From assembly GCF_900099895.1 (NCBI RefSeq), contig NZ_FNDY01000001.1:248001-312000 (forward strand): a stretch of 64,000 bases of DNA, given 5' to 3'. The DNA is from Paenibacillus naphthalenovorans (GTDB lineage: Bacteria > Bacillota > Bacilli > Paenibacillales > NBRC-103111). The notes under the pieces are model-generated. The model made no database searches. It was not told the origin of the DNA and saw only the letters and a program-made list of their open reading frames with translations. Each line of letters starts with the position of its first letter. The first letter of the stretch is position 1. The position numbers were made by a program, and so were the translations under genes. Of the stretch, positions 52,168 to 60,345 are shown piece after piece.

Positions 52168-53060
52168 AGCTCGTTTCGTTAAAAACAGGTGCCGTCGAAG
52201 AAGCGGCAATCGTAGCCGATTCCGGACCGGTCCTGCTTCGCACAATCAATCGCGCGCTGTCCACGGAATGGAGTACGGAATTGCATGAACTGCTGCGGCG
52301 CGGTCAGTTTAGCGATCTGAAGCGCTGGTACGATCGGGAGGGCCGCGAGCTGTTAAGCCGGTGGGAGCCCCGGTCCTGCAGGTATGACGAGTATGCTCCG
52401 CTTTACCGGTTTCCGCGTAAAATCTGCGGGATCGGAATGAATTATATCGCGAAAGCGGAGGAATTGAACGCCACGCCTCCGGAGCAAGAGCCGATTTGCT
52501 TTATCAAGCCGGATACGAGCTTGATCGGAGCCGGCGAAGCGATCGTGCTTCCCGGCCAGTCGGAGCGGGTCACCGCTGAAGCGGAGCTTGGCATCGTCAT
52601 CGGGAAAACGTGCAAAAACATCGGGGAGGCCGAAGCGCCTTTCGTTACGGCAGGGTTTACGACAACACTCGATATGACAGCCCAGGATATTCATGCCCGG
52701 AATCCCCGTTTTCTCGGCAGGTCAAAATACTTCGATACGTTTTTCAGCTTCGGACCTTTCCTGATCACGCCCGATGAGCTGCCCGGGCTGGAGAAGCTGG
52801 CGGTGGAAACCGGGCTTAATGGACAGGTCGTGCACCGCAATACCATTGCGAATATGATCTATTCTCCATGGTTTATCGTATCTTATTTCTCCAAGATGAT
52901 GACGCTGCTGCCGGGCGATGTCATCATGACCGGCACTCCCGGCTCGGTCGCGATCCGGGAAGGGGATGTGGCGGAATGCCGGATCGACGGCTTTGAAGCG
53001 TTGAGAAATCCCGTAATCCGGGAGGCTGATGCGTTATGCGGCGCAGGATGCAGGCGATAG
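52164..53060 (+). CDS. Fumarylacetoacetate hydrolase family protein
   Basis: This is a 298-residue FAH-superfamily enzyme. The core includes KICGIGMNYIAKAEE, CFIKPDTSLIGAG, EAELGIVIGK with the metal-binding Glu pair, and LDMTAQDIHARNPRFLGRSK, then FSFGPFL and IMTGTPG. Members hydrolyse or decarboxylate C-C bonds in 2-keto or 2-hydroxy-dienoic acids. GTG 52164 overlaps the creatininase stop (GTGA), so the two are translationally coupled; an upstream in-frame extension only shadows the previous gene. It may complete the breakdown to central metabolites. Confidence 0.9.
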   Translation: MKLVSLKTGAVEEAAIVADSGPVLLRTINRALSTEWSTELHELLRRGQFSDLKRWYDREGRELLSRWEPRSCRYDEYAPLYRFPRKICGIGMNYIAKAEELNATPPEQEPICFIKPDTSLIGAGEAIVLPGQSERVTAEAELGIVIGKTCKNIGEAEAPFVTAGFTTTLDMTAQDIHARNPRFLGRSKYFDTFFSFGPFLITPDELPGLEKLAVETGLNGQVVHRNTIANMIYSPWFIVSYFSKMMTLLPGDVIMTGTPGSVAIREGDVAECRIDGFEALRNPVIREADALCGAGCRR

Positions 53061-53486
53061 ATGATCATACTATCGGTTGGGTATGCGGCGTACAGACGGT
53101 TTGGCGAAAAGCTGCCCCGGTTGAAGCAGGGGGAAAGCCGCCATCGGGGGTTCAGTCCGATTTCCTCGCTGCTGTCGCTTTTGTCGGCGGGGACAGGCCG
53201 GCAAGCGGCCTATTGGCTGGTTTACGTTTGCTGGTGGCTGCATCTCCTGATTCTGCTTGCTTTTCTGCTCTATGTGCCGCAGTCGAAGCACGCCCATTTG
53301 CTGTTCGTGCCCTTCGATATCGTATTATCGGGCACGGGCCCTCCCGGCAGGCCGTGTAAGCTGGATTTTTCCGATGAAACCGCAGAGGAATTCGGGGTGG
53401 GCAAGATTGAACACTTTACCAAGGGGCAGCTGCTTGACTTGTATGCCTGTGTGGAGTGCGGCCGATGTACGAACATGTGGAGATAA
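53061..53486 (+). pseudogene. Truncated membrane Fe-S reductase (FadF / heterodisulfide reductase-like)
   Basis: A frame beginning immediately after the FAH stop encodes two hydrophobic stretches, YWLVYVCWWLHLLILLAFLL followed by YVPQSKHAHLLFVPFDI, then FGVGKIEHFTKGQLLDLYACVECGRCTNM and a stop. The helix, the SKHxHLLFxPF motif and the CxxCGRC cluster region are typical of FadF-type proteins that pass electrons from acyl-CoA dehydrogenases. Those proteins are normally several hundred residues longer, with further Fe-S and Cys-rich domains after CGRCT. Both the N-terminal helices and the entire C-terminal half are missing, so it is read as a remnant rather than a functional gene. Confidence 0.7.
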
Positions 53487-53578
53487 AGGATGTGTGCAAG
53501 CGCTTATCGTCTTTTGAAAAAAACGGAAGTCCATCCGGCAGCGGGCGGAGCACGCATGAACAAAGCTATTTTGCCTGA
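53465..53578 (+). pseudogene. Possible 5' remnant of an ABC transporter ATPase
   Basis: ATG 53465, overlapping the truncated Fe-S reductase in another frame, opens a 37-codon frame. It starts MYEHVEIKDVCKRLSSFEKNG, which looks like the first strand of an ABC ATPase, followed by SPSGSGRST, close to the Walker A form GPSGSGKST. The frame then reads into unrelated sequence and stops. About 20 residues normally between the two pieces are missing. A shared breakpoint near 53465-53475 would explain both this piece and the truncated reductase. The match is short and could be coincidental. Confidence 0.4.
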
Positions 53579-53582
53579 CAAT

Positions 53583-53620
53583 AAACTCAGAGCTGAGTAA
53601 AACCAGTTCTGAGTTTTTTT
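53583..53620 (+). terminator. Terminator at the end of the hydrolase operon
   Basis: AAACTCAGA (53583-53591) pairs with TCTGAGTTT around a 16-base loop, followed by a T-run. Confidence 0.82.
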
Positions 53621-53820
53621 GTATGGTACCGACCGGAATTAAGAGGGCCTCGCGTACTTGCTTTAAGACGGAACCCCGGAAAACGGAGATCTCCTGGCAA
53701 GTGCCAACGAAGGAAACTGTTCCGTTCGCATACTACCGCTTCCACAAGACAAGCGGAAGTCAGGAGATGAAGATAACCATCACCGGCGCTTCTTATGTTT
53801 TGCGTATTTTTGAACTTACT
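53621..53820. other. Intergenic stretch without recognised gene
   Basis: A plus-strand frame of 71 codons (53623-53838) has no recognisable family and no good ribosome site. Short self-complementary pieces such as GGAGATCTCC and CTTCC/GGAAG near 53750 are present, but I cannot match them to a known RNA. It may be further residue of the rearrangement that broke the genes to the left. Confidence 0.4.
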
Positions 53821-53890
53821 TTGACAATATCAAAATGATTTTGATAATATTAAAAAAATGTGTTGATTTTTCAGCAAAACGAATTATAAT
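53821..53890 (+). promoter_or_regulatory. Tandem promoters with a 19-bp palindromic operator for the second Liv operon
   Basis: Promoter 1 is TTGACA (53821-53826) with GATAAT 16 bases later. Promoter 2 is TTGATT (53863-53868) and TATAAT (53885-53890), also 16 apart. A perfect palindrome TATCAAAAT-G-ATTTTGATA at 53828-53846 fills the spacer and -10 box of promoter 1. A bound repressor would block promoter 1. The IclR gene at the end of this operon is a possible but unproven partner. Confidence 0.65.
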
Positions 53891-53941
53891 GAAAATACTA
53901 CTAACCTTATAGGAATAATTCATGTTTGGGAGGACATTGGG

Positions 53942-55069
53942 ATGAAGAGACGTTTTTTCATTACCGCTGCTTTAGCAACAATGATGGTTTTTACGGCGGG
54001 CTGCGCAGCCAAGGATGGGGGTGCCAATGCGGGCGGAACGATTCAAATCGGCCTCTCGGCTCCGATTTCCGGCACGCAAGCGCAGTACGGGGAGGCGTTT
54101 AAGAACGGGGCCGAGCTGGCTGCCAAGCAAATTAACGAGGCCGGCGGAATCGACGGAAAGCAAGTGAAGATTGTGATCGAGGATGACAAGGGCGATCCTA
54201 GTGAAGCAGTAAACGTGGCCAACAAATTTTCATCAAATAAAGACATTTTGGCAGTCGTAGGGCATTTTAACAGTTCGGCGACGCTAGCTGCAGCGCCGGT
54301 TTACAACCAGAACAAAATCGTGGAAATTTCGCCGTCTTCGAGCGCTCCCGGCGTAACGAATGCGGGAGATTACACATTCCGTGTGATCACGACTGACGCT
54401 TTCCAGGCATCCTTTTTGGCAAAATGGTCGAAGGAACTGGGATACCAAAAGGTAGCGCTCATCTATGAGCAGTCCGACTTTGGCTTGGGGCTGCTGGATG
54501 TTTATCAGAAATCGGCACGGGAGAACGGTATTGAAATCGTTGCGGCCGAGTCCTATCTTCCGGGGGCCAAAGAGTTCAGCACGATTCTTACCAAAATCAA
54601 GGAGAAAAAGCCGGACGCTATTTTTATCGGCGGTTTTTATAACGAAGCGGCCCTGATTGCCTCGCAGGCGCAAAAACTCAACCTGTCCGTAGACTATATC
54701 GGTGTAGACAGCTTGTACTCCCAGGCGCTGCTCGACTTGGGTGGGGCGGCAGTAGAGAATTTCAAGCTCATCGGATTTTTCTATCCGGGCGGCAATAATG
54801 AACAGGCAACGAAGTTCGACAAAGCTTATCAGGACGCTTACGGCAAACGGCCGGATACGTATGCCGCATATGCCTTTGACGCCACTTCCGTAGTCATTGA
54901 AGCCATTAAGCAAGGCGGCCCTGACAGGGAGAGCATTAAAACGTATCTGGATACGCTGAAAGACTTCCCGGGTACGACGGGAGTACTGACGTTTGACGAA
55001 AACGGCGATGTCCAGACCATTCCTGAGAAATTGACGATTAAAAATGGACATTTCGTGCTTTATCAATAA
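53942..55069 (+). CDS. Branched-chain amino acid-type ABC transporter substrate-binding lipoprotein (second Liv cassette)
   Basis: This is a 375-residue LivJ-family lipoprotein with lipobox TAGC (Cys21). The mature part begins IQIGLSAPISGTQAQYGEAF, continues with NEAGGIDGKQVKIVIEDDKGD and HFNSSATLAAAPVY, all standard for the family. GGGAGG precedes ATG. It heads a second complete Liv transporter and is clearly diverged from the one at 181. The hydrolases at the end of this operon suggest a carbamoylated or thiazoline amino acid substrate rather than leucine. Confidence 0.93.
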   Translation: MKRRFFITAALATMMVFTAGCAAKDGGANAGGTIQIGLSAPISGTQAQYGEAFKNGAELAAKQINEAGGIDGKQVKIVIEDDKGDPSEAVNVANKFSSNKDILAVVGHFNSSATLAAAPVYNQNKIVEISPSSSAPGVTNAGDYTFRVITTDAFQASFLAKWSKELGYQKVALIYEQSDFGLGLLDVYQKSARENGIEIVAAESYLPGAKEFSTILTKIKEKKPDAIFIGGFYNEAALIASQAQKLNLSVDYIGVDSLYSQALLDLGGAAVENFKLIGFFYPGGNNEQATKFDKAYQDAYGKRPDTYAAYAFDATSVVIEAIKQGGPDRESIKTYLDTLKDFPGTTGVLTFDENGDVQTIPEKLTIKNGHFVLYQ

Positions 55070-55082
55070 GATATAAACACGT

Positions 55083-55117
55083 TTGGAGCAGGAATTGAGA
55101 CATATTTCCTGCTCCAA
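55083..55117 (+). promoter_or_regulatory. Hairpin between second Liv binding protein and permease
   Basis: TTGGAGCAGGAA (55083-55094) pairs perfectly over 12 bases with TTCCTGCTCCAA (55106-55117), with no T-run after it. It occupies the same place as the hairpins at 1448 and 25576 in the other two transporter operons. Confidence 0.65.
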
Positions 55118-55137
55118 CGCATGGAAGGGATGTTAGC

Positions 55138-56010
55138 ATGCTCCTTCAGCAACTGGTAAACGGGCTGACGATTGGAATGATTTATGCGCTGATTGCGCTT
55201 GGATATACGATGGTTTATGGCATACTGAAAATCGTGAATTTCGCTCATGGCGATATCTACATGTTCGGCAGCTTTTTGGGGCTTTTTTTGATAGAGCAGC
55301 TGAACATGCCGTTATTTCCCAGTTTTGTGATTTCCGCGGCATCGACGGCGGTAATGGGCATGATCATCGAGCGGGTTGCCTATCGTCCGCTCCGCTTGTC
55401 GGATCGCATTGTGCCGCTGATCAGCGCACTCGGGGTTTCCACCTTCCTGATCAGTCTGGCGCAGAAGCTCTGGGGTACGGGAACCCATCCTTTTCCCACG
55501 ACATTCGGCAGCAAAACGTATACGGTAGGCCATATTATCTTTTCTCAAATTCAGATTTTAATTCTTGTATTATCTTTGATTTTGATGATAGGCCTGCACC
55601 TGTTCGTCACCAAGACGAAGACCGGAACGGCCATGCGGGCCACGTCCATGAGCATTCCACATGCTTCTCTGATGGGAATCAATACGAATCGGATGATTAC
55701 ACTGGCCTTTGCCATCGGTTCCGCGCTTGCTGCATGTGCGGGAATCATGGTGGGCATTTATTATAATGCGGTCTATCCAACGATGGGATATATGGCAGGA
55801 ATCAATGCATTCACCGCTGCGGTGCTTGGAGGAATCGGCAGCATTCCCGGGGCGATGCTGGGGGGCATTCTGTTTGGGGTGATTGAAAATTTGGGCGGCG
55901 CTTATATTTCGACCCCGTACCAGAGCGTCATTTCATTTTCCATCCTGATCATTGTACTTCTGATCAGACCTACGGGAATCCTTGGAAAGAAAGAAATTAA
56001 TAAGGTGTAG
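55138..56010 (+). CDS. Branched-chain amino acid-type ABC permease (LivH family, second cassette)
   Basis: This is a 290-residue permease. LVNGLTIGMIYALIALGYTM, then KIVNFAHGDIYMFG and the coupling loop ATSMSIPHASLMGINTNR identify LivH. The C-terminus IVLLIRPTGILG is typical. GAAGGGATG precedes ATG. It ends directly against the LivM start. Confidence 0.93.
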   Translation: MLLQQLVNGLTIGMIYALIALGYTMVYGILKIVNFAHGDIYMFGSFLGLFLIEQLNMPLFPSFVISAASTAVMGMIIERVAYRPLRLSDRIVPLISALGVSTFLISLAQKLWGTGTHPFPTTFGSKTYTVGHIIFSQIQILILVLSLILMIGLHLFVTKTKTGTAMRATSMSIPHASLMGINTNRMITLAFAIGSALAACAGIMVGIYYNAVYPTMGYMAGINAFTAAVLGGIGSIPGAMLGGILFGVIENLGGAYISTPYQSVISFSILIIVLLIRPTGILGKKEINKV

Positions 56011-57015
56011 GTGAATGGCTTGAGCAAATTAAATTACCGGAAAATCATCGTCACCGCGCTTCTTATTATTCTGCCTTTATTGCTGGAACAGATAAACAGT
56101 TATTTCGTTCATATTGCGATCGCGATCGGTATTTTTAGCATACTTTCACTCAGTCTCAACGTGATTATCGGTTATGCCGGGCAATTCGCGCTTGGACATG
56201 CCGCATTCTATGGGATCGGCGCTTATTCAGCGGCGCTGTTAATGATTCACTTTCAGCTTTCGTTCTGGCTGGCGCTTCCTGCCGCAGCGATCATAGCCGG
56301 ACTGTTCGGCTTTCTGCTCGGATTGCCGGTCATCCGTCTCAGAGGAGACTATCTCGCGATTGTAACCCTTGGATTCGGCGAAATTGTCCGTCTGATATTT
56401 GTAAACTGGGTCGAAGTGACCAGGGGACCGATGGGGATTCCAGGAATTCCCGCCCCCCGTTTGTTCGGTTACTCGTTCACCGATAAAACCGATTATTATT
56501 ATCTTATTTTAGTCATGCTCATGATCACAATCTATGTGATTCATCGAGTGGTTCATTCGGGAATCGGACTCAATCTTCTGACGATTCGCGAAGATGAGAC
56601 TTTGGCGAAATCCATCGGGATCAGACCCGTGAAATACAAGCTGCTTGCCTTTACGCTGGGCGGATTTTTTGCCGGCGCGGCCGGCGCGTTCTGGGCCTCG
56701 TATATTACCTTTATCAGCCCGGATACATTCCGTTACCTGGATTCGGTGAATATTTTGGCTATGGTTATTCTGGGCGGCGCTGCAAGCATTCCCGGATCGA
56801 TTCTGGGTGCGGTCATTCTGGTGCTGGCGCCGGAGCTGCTTCGTTATGTCGATGACTACAGGATGATGCTGCTTGGCCTGGCCATTGTTCTCATGATGAT
56901 TTTCAAGCCTTCGGGTTTCTGGGGCGAGAAGCACCGTACAATCAATTTCTACAGTTCGCAGAAAGGTGATCAGCCACATGGCCAAATTGCTAAGTCTCGA
57001 AAAAGTATCCGTTAA
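56011..57015 (+). CDS. Branched-chain amino acid-type ABC permease (LivM family, second cassette)
   Basis: This is a 334-residue permease with the LivM hallmark NVIIGYAGQFALGHAAFYGIG, the segment LRGDYLAIVTLGFGEIVRL and the coupling loop REDETLAKSIGIRPVKYK. The C-terminus has MMIFKPSGFWGEKH. The start is GTG 56011 or TTG 56020; the AAGGTG site is closer to the first than usual and far from the second. The 3' end overlaps the ATPase gene by 38 bases. Confidence 0.92.
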   Translation: MNGLSKLNYRKIIVTALLIILPLLLEQINSYFVHIAIAIGIFSILSLSLNVIIGYAGQFALGHAAFYGIGAYSAALLMIHFQLSFWLALPAAAIIAGLFGFLLGLPVIRLRGDYLAIVTLGFGEIVRLIFVNWVEVTRGPMGIPGIPAPRLFGYSFTDKTDYYYLILVMLMITIYVIHRVVHSGIGLNLLTIREDETLAKSIGIRPVKYKLLAFTLGGFFAGAAGAFWASYITFISPDTFRYLDSVNILAMVILGGAASIPGSILGAVILVLAPELLRYVDDYRMMLLGLAIVLMMIFKPSGFWGEKHRTINFYSSQKGDQPHGQIAKSRKSIR

Positions 57016-57763
57016 GTTCGGCGGTTTGGTAGCACTCAACGAAATCGACCTTAGTGTGAACAGCGGTGAGATTGTTGCGCTGATCGGTCCGAACGGGGCG
57101 GGGAAAACGACACTTTTCAATCTGCTGACGGGAGTTTATAAGCCTACGTCAGGTACGATACATTACATGGGTCAAAATATTACGAAGCTGGAGCCGTTTG
57201 ACCGGGCTCGATTGGGAATCGCACGCACCTTTCAGAACACCCGGCTGATCAAAAACATGACCGTGCTGGAAAATGTGCTGGTGGCTCATCCGGATTGCAA
57301 TTCGGAAAGCATTCTGGGCTCCCTGTTTCTGTTCGGCAAGGGAAGACGCCGGCGCGACGCCATAGCCCGGGAGTGTATCGATCTGCTTGAGGTGGTGGGG
57401 CTTCATCGCAAGCTGGACGAATGGGCCGGCAATTTGCCCTACGGGGAGCAGAGACTATTGGAAATTGCGCGTGCCATGGCTACAGGCTGCAAGGTGCTGC
57501 TGCTTGACGAGCCTGCCGCCGGTATGAATGGGCCGGAGAAAAAGCAGCTGGCGGACAAGATCGGCTACCTCTCCCGAAATTTCAACCTGGATATGGTGCT
57601 GATCGAGCATGATATGGGTCTTATTATGAATATTGCGGATAAAATCGTCGTGCTCGATCACGGGCATAAAATCGCCGAGGGCCCCCCGGAGGAAATACAA
57701 CAAAATCCCAAGGTAATCAGCGCCTATTTGGGCGGGGAGGATGATGACTTTGACGGGGAATAA
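56978..57763 (+). CDS. ABC transporter ATP-binding protein (LivG family, second cassette)
   Basis: This is a 261-residue ATPase with Walker A GPNGAGKTT, the LivG context GIARTFQNTRLIKNMTVLENV, a signature region NLPYGEQRLLEIARAM, Walker B LLLLDEPAAGM and the H-loop IEHDMGLIM. ATG 56978 sits eight bases after AAAGGTGAT; a GTG at 56966 overlaps that site. It pairs with the LivF-type protein. Confidence 0.93.
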   Translation: MAKLLSLEKVSVKFGGLVALNEIDLSVNSGEIVALIGPNGAGKTTLFNLLTGVYKPTSGTIHYMGQNITKLEPFDRARLGIARTFQNTRLIKNMTVLENVLVAHPDCNSESILGSLFLFGKGRRRRDAIARECIDLLEVVGLHRKLDEWAGNLPYGEQRLLEIARAMATGCKVLLLDEPAAGMNGPEKKQLADKIGYLSRNFNLDMVLIEHDMGLIMNIADKIVVLDHGHKIAEGPPEEIQQNPKVISAYLGGEDDDFDGE

Positions 57764-58481
57764 CGCATTATTGAAAATTCAGCAGCTAACGGTCAACCAC
57801 GGTCATGTTCAAGCTGTAAAACAATTGGATCTGGAAGTCCGTGAAGGGGAAATTGTCGCTCTGATCGGGGCTAACGGAGCGGGGAAAACATCCGTTCTGC
57901 GCTGCATCTCGGGCATCGTCCGAGCGGGAAGCGGACGGATTTTGTTTGCAGGCACCGACATTACCCGTCTGGAGCCGCACCTTATCGTGAAGGCGGGAAT
58001 ATCTCATGTTCCTGAGGGAAGAGGGATTTTTGCCGATCTTACGGTAATGGAAAATTTGAGCATCGGGGCATATATCAGAAGAGGAAGCAAAGAAATTAAA
58101 GCGGATATGGCGGAGGTTTTTCAGCTGTTTCCACGGCTTGCGGAACGAAAGAAGCAGCTTGCCGGCACGATGAGCGGCGGAGAACAGCAGATGCTTTCGA
58201 TTGCCCGTGCGCTGATGGCCAGACCGCGGCTGCTGCTGCTTGACGAGCCTTCCATGGGCCTGGCTCCCTTGCTGGTTCGGGAAATATTCCGGGCCATCCG
58301 TAGGATTAACCGGAACGGTGTATCGGTGCTGCTCGTTGAGCAGAATACCAAAATGGCGCTGGCGCTGGCCGACAGAGGATATGTAATGGAAACGGGAAAC
58401 ATCGTCTTGGAAGGCAGTTCGGATCAATTGAAGGATCATCATATGATTAAATCCGTTTATCTAGGAATGAATGAGCGATAA
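57741..58481 (+). CDS. ABC transporter ATP-binding protein (LivF family, second cassette)
   Basis: This is a 246-residue ATPase with Walker A GANGAGKTS, the LivF motif VPEGRGIFADLTVMENL, signature MSGGEQQMLSIARAL, Walker B LLLLDEPSMGLAP and VEQNTKMALAL. The start is uncertain. GGGGAGG ends at 57740, directly against ATG 57741 and ATG 57744, while TTG 57750 has ideal nine-base spacing, so the TTG may be the true start. It overlaps livG by 23 bases as given. Confidence 0.92.
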   Translation: MMTLTGNNALLKIQQLTVNHGHVQAVKQLDLEVREGEIVALIGANGAGKTSVLRCISGIVRAGSGRILFAGTDITRLEPHLIVKAGISHVPEGRGIFADLTVMENLSIGAYIRRGSKEIKADMAEVFQLFPRLAERKKQLAGTMSGGEQQMLSIARALMARPRLLLLDEPSMGLAPLLVREIFRAIRRINRNGVSVLLVEQNTKMALALADRGYVMETGNIVLEGSSDQLKDHHMIKSVYLGMNER

Positions 58482-58557
58482 TTTGAACAAATCTCGTTCT
58501 CTGATCCCTATCTTTTATACCCAATTTCTATAATAATTTAAATGAGGTGCTGCAACG

Positions 58558-59103
58558 ATGAGTAAAGAAAAGGATCAACGCAAACAGGATGAAAGTCTTG
58601 AACCTGTATCCCCATATACAATAATGGCCAAGCTGTTCGCCCATGTCTCGAAGGCGGTGGTCGACCGTTTTGGCGAAGAAGGCAAGGAGGCTGTTCGTGA
58701 AGGGGTGCGCGCTTTCGGAGAAGAGCGCGGCCGGGATATCGCCCGCCGGGCGGCTGCGAACGGAAAGCCGAATGACATTCATAATTATCTGCCTCATTAT
58801 GACATGGGACGCAGCGATTTATTCGAGTATGAGACACACTATCATCCGTTGGAGATTGAACAGAACTTTACGAGATGCGCTTTTGGCGACCAATGGAAGG
58901 CGGACGGCATGGAGGAATACGGCATCCTTTATTGTCAAATGATTGATCCGGCCATAGCCAAAGGGTATAACCCGAACTTTGAAGTGGAACACGATAAATA
59001 TCTTCTAAAGGAAGGGCATTGTCATTTCCGTTTTCAAATGAAAGACAATCAGGTTGACGGCAAGCAGAAAGAAGAGGAGCATAACCATACGAAGAAAGGA
59101 TGA
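58558..59103 (+). CDS. L-2-amino-thiazoline-4-carboxylate (ATC) hydrolase-family protein
   Basis: This is a 181-residue protein. VSKAVVDRFGEEGKEAVREGVRAFGEERGRDIA followed by LFEYETHYHPLEIEQNFTRCAFGDQWK and GYNPNFEVEHDKYLL matches the pattern of the ATC-hydrolase family. In Pseudomonas, ATC hydrolase opens the thiazoline ring to N-carbamoyl-L-cysteine. The adjacent amidohydrolase at 59110 would perform the second step. AGGTGC precedes ATG. The gene sits 76 bases after the transporter. Many family members are uncharacterised and may act on other rings. Confidence 0.75.
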   Translation: MSKEKDQRKQDESLEPVSPYTIMAKLFAHVSKAVVDRFGEEGKEAVREGVRAFGEERGRDIARRAAANGKPNDIHNYLPHYDMGRSDLFEYETHYHPLEIEQNFTRCAFGDQWKADGMEEYGILYCQMIDPAIAKGYNPNFEVEHDKYLLKEGHCHFRFQMKDNQVDGKQKEEEHNHTKKG

Positions 59104-59109
59104 CATGGG

Positions 59110-60345
59110 ATGACTCGCGATCGATTGTGGGCAAGGCTGATGGAACTAAGCGCGATTGGCGGACAGACTCACAGCGGAGGGGTGACAAGGTTTTCGTTTA
59201 CCGAGGCGGAAAGACAGGCCAAAAATCAGGTGATCGCTTATATGAAGGAAGCCGGCCTGGACGTACGTGAGGATGCCGCCGGCAATGTCATCGGGCGCAA
59301 GGAAGGACGCGATCCGCTGGCTCCCGTTGTTTTGACCGGTTCGCATATCGATACGGTTCCCGATGGAGGAAAGTTTGACGGAGCGCTTGGCGTCCTGGCG
59401 TCGATTGAAGTCTTGCAGCAAATGAACGAGCGGGGAATCACGACCACCCATCCGATAGAGGTCATTGCCTTTACCGATGAAGAGGGCGCCAGATTCGGCT
59501 TCGGCATGATCGGGAGCCGGGCCTTGGCCGGAACGCTTCAGGCAGAGCATTTAGAGCATGCCGATGAGCGGCAGATTACCATTCGGCAAGCGATGCAGGA
59601 GGCGGGCCTGGACCCCGCCCGAATTGCCGAAGCTGCGAGGAGCCCCGAGCAGGTCAAGGCTTATGTTGAGCTTCATATTGAACAGGGTAAGATTCTGGAA
59701 AGCAGAGGCTTACCCGTCGGCGTCGTATCGGGGATTGCCGGGCCGCTGTGGCAGCAGTTTACTTTGACCGGCGAAGCCGGCCATGCCGGGGCAACGCCAA
59801 TGAATGCAAGAAGGGACCCGATGCAGGCGGCCGCCGAAATAATGGGATATATTTATCAGGAAACAAAGAAATACACAAATGCCGTAGCTACGGTCGGAAA
59901 AGCGCGCGTTATTCCCGGCGGCATTAATGTCATTCCCCAGCAGGTGGAGTTTACGCTGGATTTGAGAGATATCGAGCTTGCCGTGCGGGACCGGCTCGAA
60001 CAAGCTATCCATACCTTTGCCCATGAGGTCTGCCAGGCGTCCGGGATCGAGCTTCGGATCAGCACGCTGCAAAGGGTTGCGCCTTCGCCGTGCTCTCCCG
60101 GTATCAGGGCCATCATTGAAGAGGGGTGCAAGCGGGCCGGGCTGCCTGTGCTGACACTTGTCAGCGGAGCCGGTCACGACGGCATGCAATTCGGCGGATT
60201 ATGTCCCATCGGCATGATATTCGTACGTTCCCGGGACGGCATCAGCCATTCCCCGCAGGAATGGAGCTCCCCGGAGGACTGCCGTGCGGGTGCGGAGGTG
60301 CTGTACCACACGCTTCTTCAACTGGCTGTAGAGCAGAATAATTAA
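59110..60345 (+). CDS. N-carbamoyl-L-amino acid amidohydrolase / allantoate amidohydrolase family (M20 zinc hydrolase)
   Basis: This is a 411-residue M20-type bimetal amidohydrolase. Metal-site motifs are GSHIDTVPDGGKFDGALG (His, Asp) and FTDEEGARF (Glu pair), with a dimer-domain stretch PLWQQFTLTGEAGHAGATPM and NVIPQQVEFTLDLRD, and a late GAGHDGMQFG histidine. It removes the carbamoyl group from N-carbamoyl-amino acids or hydrolyses allantoate. Six bases separate it from the ATC-hydrolase-family gene, so they are probably co-translated. The stop overlaps the stop of the convergent IclR gene. Confidence 0.92.
   Translation: MTRDRLWARLMELSAIGGQTHSGGVTRFSFTEAERQAKNQVIAYMKEAGLDVREDAAGNVIGRKEGRDPLAPVVLTGSHIDTVPDGGKFDGALGVLASIEVLQQMNERGITTTHPIEVIAFTDEEGARFGFGMIGSRALAGTLQAEHLEHADERQITIRQAMQEAGLDPARIAEAARSPEQVKAYVELHIEQGKILESRGLPVGVVSGIAGPLWQQFTLTGEAGHAGATPMNARRDPMQAAAEIMGYIYQETKKYTNAVATVGKARVIPGGINVIPQQVEFTLDLRDIELAVRDRLEQAIHTFAHEVCQASGIELRISTLQRVAPSPCSPGIRAIIEEGCKRAGLPVLTLVSGAGHDGMQFGGLCPIGMIFVRSRDGISHSPQEWSSPEDCRAGAEVLYHTLLQLAVEQNN

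Noticed and set aside
53621-53820. Structured RNA or riboswitch before the second Liv operon
   Set aside because: Short stems are present, but both good promoters lie downstream of it, so it would not be in the leader, and no known class is recognisable.
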